Source of the DNA: Azorinus chamasolen | Taxonomy: Eukaryota; Mollusca; Bivalvia; Cardiida; Solecurtidae | NCBI GenBank assembly: GCA_963576725.1 | Contig: OY755237.1 | Coordinates: forward strand, 57,635,805-57,699,804 | Length of the DNA stretch: 64,000 bases | Direction: 5' to 3' | In this document: positions 60,459 through 64,000 of the stretch, piece after piece | How the letters are laid out: each line of letters begins with the position of its first letter | Numbering within the stretch: position 1 is the stretch's first letter | The notes under the pieces: generated by a model | Told to the model about the DNA's origin: nothing | The model's input: only the letters and a program-made list of their open reading frames with translations | Database searches by the model: none | Translations under genes and position numbers: made by a program

Positions 60459-60816
60459 CTGCAAAACAAATGAATTTTATATGCATATGAACTGAACTAC
60501 TATTTTTGGTAACATGATGCTGAACATATGTTAACCATAAATATCAGGTTTAGGATTTTTATTTAATTTGACTCATATTTGTACTTGTGTTATAGCTTTA
60601 ACAATGTGACAAATAGTTACTGAAGTCATATGAGATTCTATGTAATCAATATTCACTAACAATTTGTATTGTATCACTCTATTCTATGTAAGAGTTTGCA
60701 GCTGCAATGGGTTTTTCAAACTGTTTGACGCCATAATTCTAATAAATGTGAACAAGTTTGAAAATCAGTACCCTTTCGAACACATCTCATCAGAAGGGTA
60801 TTCAATATCCACGAAC

Positions 60817-60990
60817 CTTTAATTTGGCACCCGGGAACAGCTTTACTCCAATTACCATTCGCTAAACACTCAGTGGAGCTGCTACCGAGTAGGTCATAGC
60901 CAGCCAGACAGGAATACATCACACTGGTCCCATATGTGGTCATAGAGTTAGAAATAAACCCGTTTATCGGAGCCATAAGCGATCCACAAT
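60817..60990 (-). CDS. Type-B sushi exon, array unit 3
   Basis: 174 bp, phase 1-1, 1571 bp from the unit 2 copy, with the same predicted protein. Confidence 0.88.
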
Positions 60991-61855
60991 CTAAATAATT
61001 AAAGTTTGTCGTGATTTGAAAAAAACCCTAATTTGCCACTTGATGAGTGCGGTAAACATGGACGATATATTTCAAATGCAAAATTGGTCCTTACTAGTAT
61101 CTGGAAAATATTGTCAGCTTAAGTACAGATTTCATATTTGCATCATGAAATGTATATTTGCATTAACCCTTTACCTGATAGAGAGGACTTCTCAAACATC
61201 TTAAACAGATTCGACCCTGACCAGACATCTCCTCTAGGAGTCGTCTGATCATGATCTACTATATTAGCTTATTTACGTACAGAAAAAGTGTTATATTTCT
61301 ACATGTCCTGCCAATGGTAAACAATACTTCGTTCATGTACCATTATAAATATTTTTTTAATAAGTTAATGGATGTTCATGAATGTCATTAATTCTCAAAA
61401 GATAATTATATAGCAGGTAGAGGGTTGAGGATTGTTGATTTACATTTTATGCTTCATATGTTCTGCTTCATGTGGCACATTTGCTGTAGAATGTTGCAAG
61501 GAGGATGGCCGTAACTAATGTTGGTCAAACTTGTGGCCAAACCCTTTTTCATGAAGTGTTAAATAAAATAAATATGTAAATATATATACCAAAGGAGTAA
61601 ACATATACTGATGTATTATGATGATTGTAACGTTTACATACCACCGCGACTCTTTTCGAGTTATTCATAATAACGTTGTAAATACACATCTTATTATCAT
61701 TAATGAGTTAATTCTTGATAATAAATCAAATTTGTATGTGTTTAGTTCACCATTCTAATAATTTTCTATATGATGTATGTGTGCAGAGTTCAATCGGTGT
61801 TAAGAATAAATATGATTACGGACACATCACATAAAAACACTTAAACTCGGCGGAC

Positions 61856-62029
61856 CTTTTATCCTGCATGTAGGAACAGTGTTACTCCAACTGCCATTCG
61901 CTAAGCAAACGAGAGAGGGACTGCCGATTAGATCAAACCCTGTCTGACAAGAAATCGCCACATTTGTACCATATACCGTTATATTGGTTGAGGTAGAACC
62001 GTTGGTCGGGGGCAACAGAGATCCACAAT
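61856..62029 (-). CDS. Type-A sushi exon, array unit 4
   Basis: 174 bp, phase 1-1, 1571 bp from unit 3, with the same predicted protein. Confidence 0.88.
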
Positions 62030-62387
62030 CTGCAAAACAAATGAATTTTATATGCATATGAACTGAACTACTATTTTTGGTAACATGATGCTGAACATAT
62101 GTTAACCATAAATATCAGGTTTAGGATTTTTATTTAATTTGACTCATATTTGTACTTGTGTTATAGCTTTAACAATGTGACAAATAGTTACTGAAGTCAT
62201 ATGAGATTCTATGTAATCAATATTCACTAACAATTTGTATTGTATCACTCTATTCTATGTAAGAGTTTGCAGCTGCAATGGGTTTTTCAAACTGTTTGAC
62301 GCCATAATTCTAATAAATGTGAACAAGTTTGAAAATCAGTACCCTTTCGAACACATCTCATCAGAAGGGTATTCAATATCCACGAAC

Positions 62388-62561
62388 CTTTAATTTGGCA
62401 CCCGGGAACAGCTTTACTCCAATTACCATTCGCTAAACACTCAGTGGAGCTGCTACCGAGTAGGTCATAGCCAGCCAGACAGGAATACATCACACTGGTC
62501 CCATATGTGGTCATAGAGTTAGAAATAAACCCGTTTATCGGAGCCATAAGCGATCCACAAT
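62388..62561 (-). CDS. Type-B sushi exon, array unit 4
   Basis: 174 bp, phase 1-1, 1571 bp from unit 3, with the same predicted protein. Confidence 0.88.
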
Positions 62562-63426
62562 CTAAATAATTAAAGTTTGTCGTGATTTGAAAAAAAACCT
62601 AATTTGCCACTTGATGAGTGCGGTAAACATGGACGATATATTTCAAATGCAAAATTGGTCCTTACTAGTATCTGGAAAATATTGTCAGCTTAAGTACAGA
62701 TTTCATATTTGCATCATGAAATGTATATTTGCATTAACCCTTTACCTGATAGAGAGGACTTCTCAAACATCTTAAACAGATTCGACCCTGACCAGACATC
62801 TCCTCTAGGAGTCGTCTGATCATGATCTACTATATTAGCTTATTTACGTACAGAAAAAGTGTTATATTTCTACATGTCCTGCCAATGGTAAACAGTACTT
62901 CGTTCATGTACCATTATAAATATTTTTTTAATAAGTTAATGGATGTTCATGAATGTCATTAATTCTCAAAAGATAATTATATAGCAGGTAGAGGGTTGAG
63001 GATTGTTGATTTACATTTTATGCTTCATATGTTCTGCTTCATGTGGCACATTTGCTGTAGAATGTTGCAAGGAGGATGGCCGTAACTAATGTTGGTCAAA
63101 CTTGTGGCCAAACCCTTTTTCATGAAGTGTTAAATAAAATAAATATGTAAATATATATACCAAAGGAGTAAACATATACTGATGTATTATGATGATTGTA
63201 ACGTTTACATACCACCGCGACTCTTTTCGAGTTATTCATAATAACGTTGTAAATACACATCTTATTATCATTAATGAGTTAATTCTTGATAATAAATCAA
63301 ATTTGTATGTGTTTAGTTCACCACTCTAATAATTTTCTATATGATGTATGTGTGCAGAGTTCAATCGGTGTTAAGAATAAATATGATTACGGACACATCA
63401 CATAAAAACACTTAAACTCGGCGGAC

Positions 63427-63600
63427 CTTTTATCCTGCATGTAGGAACAGTGTTACTCCAACTGCCATTCGCTAAGCAAACGAGAGAGGGACTGCCGATT
63501 AGATCAAACCCTGTCTGACAAGAAATCGCCACATTTGTACCATATACCGTTATATTGGTTGAGGTAGAACCGTTGGTCGGGGGCAACAGAGATCCACAAT
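63427..63600 (-). CDS. Type-A sushi exon, array unit 5
   Basis: 174 bp, phase 1-1, 1571 bp from unit 4, with the same predicted protein. Confidence 0.88.
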
Positions 63601-63958
63601 CTGCAAAACAAATGAATTTTATATGCATATGAACTGAAATACTATTTTTGGTAACATGATGCTGAACATATGTTAACCATAAATATCAGGTTTAGGATTT
63701 TTATTTAATTTGACTCATATTTGTACTTGTGTTATAGCTTTAACAATGTGACAAATAGTTACTGAAGTCATATGAGATTCTATGTAATCAATATTCACTA
63801 ACAATTTGTATTGTATCACTCTATTCTATGTAAGAGTTTGCAGCTGCAATGGGTTTTTCAAACTGTTTGACGCCATAATTCTAATAAATGTGAACAAGTT
63901 TGAAAATCAGTACCCTTTCGAACACATCTCATCAGAAGGGTATTCAATATCCACGAAC

Positions 63959-64000
63959 CTTTAATTTGGCACCCGGGAACAGCTTTACTCCAATTACCAT
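63959..64000 (-). CDS. Type-B sushi exon, array unit 5 (cut by window edge)
   Basis: The donor GTTCGT and the last 14 codons of a type-B exon are visible before the window ends, so the array continues to the right. Confidence 0.85.

Larger units (their letters stand above)
4020..64000 (-). other. Giant CCP-NIDO-AMOP-VWD-EGF mosaic gene (partial at both ends)
   Basis: A single minus-strand gene can be followed through more than 40 exons with consistent acceptor AG, donor GT and matching phases. The order from N- to C-terminus is sushi repeats, a small cysteine-rich exon, NIDO, AMOP, VWD with extension, an Ig-like segment and EGF domains. NIDO, AMOP and VWD in this order are known from MUC4, SUSD2, SNED-type and invertebrate mucin-like proteins, which are secreted or membrane-anchored adhesion/matrix proteins. 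The signal peptide lies beyond the right edge. No terminal exon or membrane segment was found left of 4020, and the last exon ends in phase 1, so coding should continue leftward. Function (adhesion, immunity or shell/mucus matrix) is inferred. Exon joins are read by eye without transcripts. Confidence 0.85.
57144..64000 (-). repeat. 1571-bp tandem array of two-exon sushi units
   Basis: Corresponding points recur at 58714, 60285, 61856 and 63427 (period 1571). Exons and introns alike are near identical between units 2 and 5; unit 1 is slightly diverged. Each unit holds one type-A and one type-B exon, both 174 bp and phase 1-1, so any number of units keeps the frame. Each unit also carries a short palindrome (for example 58071-58117). 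Confidence 0.95.

Noticed and set aside
57144..64000. CRISPR-like or rRNA-like tandem array
   Set aside because: The period is 1571 bp with coding exons; clearly a duplicated gene segment in a eukaryote.

Overview
This is a eukaryotic, AT-rich, repeat-dense window, most likely from a bivalve mollusc, probably a clam. The organism is inferred from gene architecture and repeat types; no species marker was seen. There is no bacterial-style gene packing. Coding sequence is short exons, mostly phase 1, separated by long introns.

One very large minus-strand gene spans at least 4020-64000 and runs off the right edge at its 5' side. It also appears to run off the left edge, since the last exon ends in phase 1. 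It encodes an extracellular mosaic protein. In transcript order (right to left) it has: a long series of 58-residue CCP/sushi exons (about 63959 down to 39565); a small cysteine-rich exon (38624); a NIDO domain (37640, 36448, 32523); an AMOP domain (31932, 26106); a VWD domain and its C-terminal extension (23154, 19352, 17758, 17246); an Ig-like exon (16580); and EGF exons (15264 down to 4020). This resembles MUC4/SNED/mucin-like adhesion proteins. The 5' part is being amplified: a 1571-bp unit carrying two sushi exons (types A and B) is tandemly repeated with near identity from about 57.1 kb to the end. Older diverged copies lie at 43-51 kb, including decayed exons.

The introns hold many mobile elements. 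The most striking is a Penelope-like retroelement with an N-terminal GIY-YIG endonuclease remnant upstream of the reverse transcriptase, as in the Naiad clade. A tandem pair at 52525-57028 carries two in-frame UGA codons at positions that appear to be cysteine in related elements; one is the first position of the CxC motif. Just at the stop codon lies a SECIS-like stem (AUGA, 12 nt, AA, GA) that is kept, with compensatory changes, in diverged copies elsewhere in the window. Together these suggest a selenoprotein-encoding retrotransposon. At least ten other fragments of the same family are scattered through the introns, several in inverted arrangements.

Other repeats: a 1.6-kb hAT-like non-autonomous element with an 8-bp target duplication (26669-28287); a foldback element built of an 8-bp repeat with a 6-bp target duplication (30075-31492); a satellite of about 140 bp rich in nuclear-receptor half-sites (20840-22710); several hairpin MITE families; minisatellites and microsatellites; and a mariner-type transposase remnant near 18.4-18.65 kb.
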